Shown in pieces: positions 63,819-64,000 of a stretch of 64,000 nucleotides of DNA; position 1 is the first letter of the stretch, and each line of letters starts with the position of its first letter. Both the position numbers and the translations under genes were made by a program. The stretch is taken from assembly GCF_014648575.1 (NCBI RefSeq), contig NZ_BMRJ01000007.1, positions 1-64,000 of the forward strand. The letters are read 5' to 3'. Below the pieces are notes generated by a model. It was not told the DNA's origin, searched no databases, and saw nothing but the letters and a program-made list of their open reading frames with translations. This DNA is from Agromyces mediolanus. Lineage in GTDB: Bacteria > Actinomycetota > Actinomycetes > Actinomycetales > Microbacteriaceae.

Positions 63819-64000
63819 GTGACGGGGGAGCGCGACGGGCAGGTGAGCAGGCGGGTCTGGACGATCCCGAACGTGCTCAGCATGCTGCGCCTCGCGCTCG
63901 TCCCGGTCTTCCTCGTGCTGCTCGTGCTGGGCGAGTACGTCGGCGCGCTCGTCGTGCTCGTGGTGGCGAGCCTCAGCGATCTCGCCGACGGCTATCTCGC
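63819..64000 (+). CDS. pgsA: CDP-alcohol phosphatidyltransferase, 5' part
   Basis: 60 codons before the window ends. After a short polar start, TIPNVLSMLRLALVPVFLVLLV is the first membrane helix, and the CDP-alcohol motif begins as SLSDLADGYLA, matching D-x2-D-G. This fits phosphatidylglycerophosphate or cardiolipin synthase of actinobacteria; which one is unclear. TAGGAT (63806-63811) is 7 nt before GTG 63819. Confidence 0.85.
   Translation, partial: MTGERDGQVSRRVWTIPNVLSMLRLALVPVFLVLLVLGEYVGALVVLVVASLSDLADGYL

Overview
The window is chromosomal DNA from a high-GC actinomycete, most likely Microbacteriaceae. Supporting signs are strong G/C third-position bias, an intact xerD-parA-scpA-scpB-rluB-tyrA-cmk...der core block in actinobacterial order, TlyA, FbiC, SoxR and DUF6153 families, and a very high share of apparently leaderless genes with a TANNNT box 6-8 nt before the start codon. 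I do not assign a genus. No phage, insertion sequence, CRISPR array or plasmid function is visible.

Layout. 1-74: 3' end of a 5S rRNA and its terminator. 121-20193: a housekeeping run: a repeat-rich basic/acidic protein, a NagD-type phosphatase, tlyA-nadK-recN, pyrG, a NUDIX hydrolase, xerD, parA, scpAB, rluB, tyrA, cmk, then a GAP-type membrane protein and a two-component system lying between cmk and der, then a DUF167 protein. 20230-28490: small regulator/enzyme modules (GNAT, MarR plus membrane protein, tRNA-Pro, methyltransferase, ArsR/kinase/VOC/SRPBCC, DJ-1, and an HxlR-flanked DoxX-MFS-FMN reductase operon). 28509-34038: an E1alpha-E1beta-E2 2-oxoacid dehydrogenase operon with a divergent TetR, and an amine oxidase. 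34191-42212: one 2673-residue LPXTG surface protein. 42434-47399: a DUF6153/CueP copper-type pair, TetR/MFS, DoxX and SDR. 47442-50876: leuA with an upstream leucine leader peptide, GntR and an ABC ATPase. 50907-57640: a BVMO-like monooxygenase, an unusual fbiC, rlmN, and a SoxR-controlled ferredoxin/flavin reductase/small membrane protein operon. 57812-64000: two paralogous secreted lytic-type proteins, a deazaflavin nitroreductase-like protein, a LigD-type polymerase domain, a small alarmone synthetase, YchJ, an S4 protein, a NUDIX hydrolase and the start of a phosphatidyltransferase.

How the parts connect. Most accessory modules are a regulator next to the operon it probably controls, with a palindrome in the shared promoter (MarR 20895, ArsR 24206, HxlR 27909, TetR 32039, TetR 44350, SoxR 57048). 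Genes inside operons usually overlap by 4 bp (ATGA/GTGA), while first genes tend to be leaderless. The most unusual items are an FbiC whose CofH half lacks the radical-SAM cysteine motif, an E2 acyltransferase whose linker is five 48-bp copies of a repeat related to the intergenic repeat at 2894-3209, a leaderless leucine leader peptide with an attenuator-like hairpin, tiny upstream ORFs abutting the starts of regulated genes, and a strongly over-represented nonamer GAGGCATCC.
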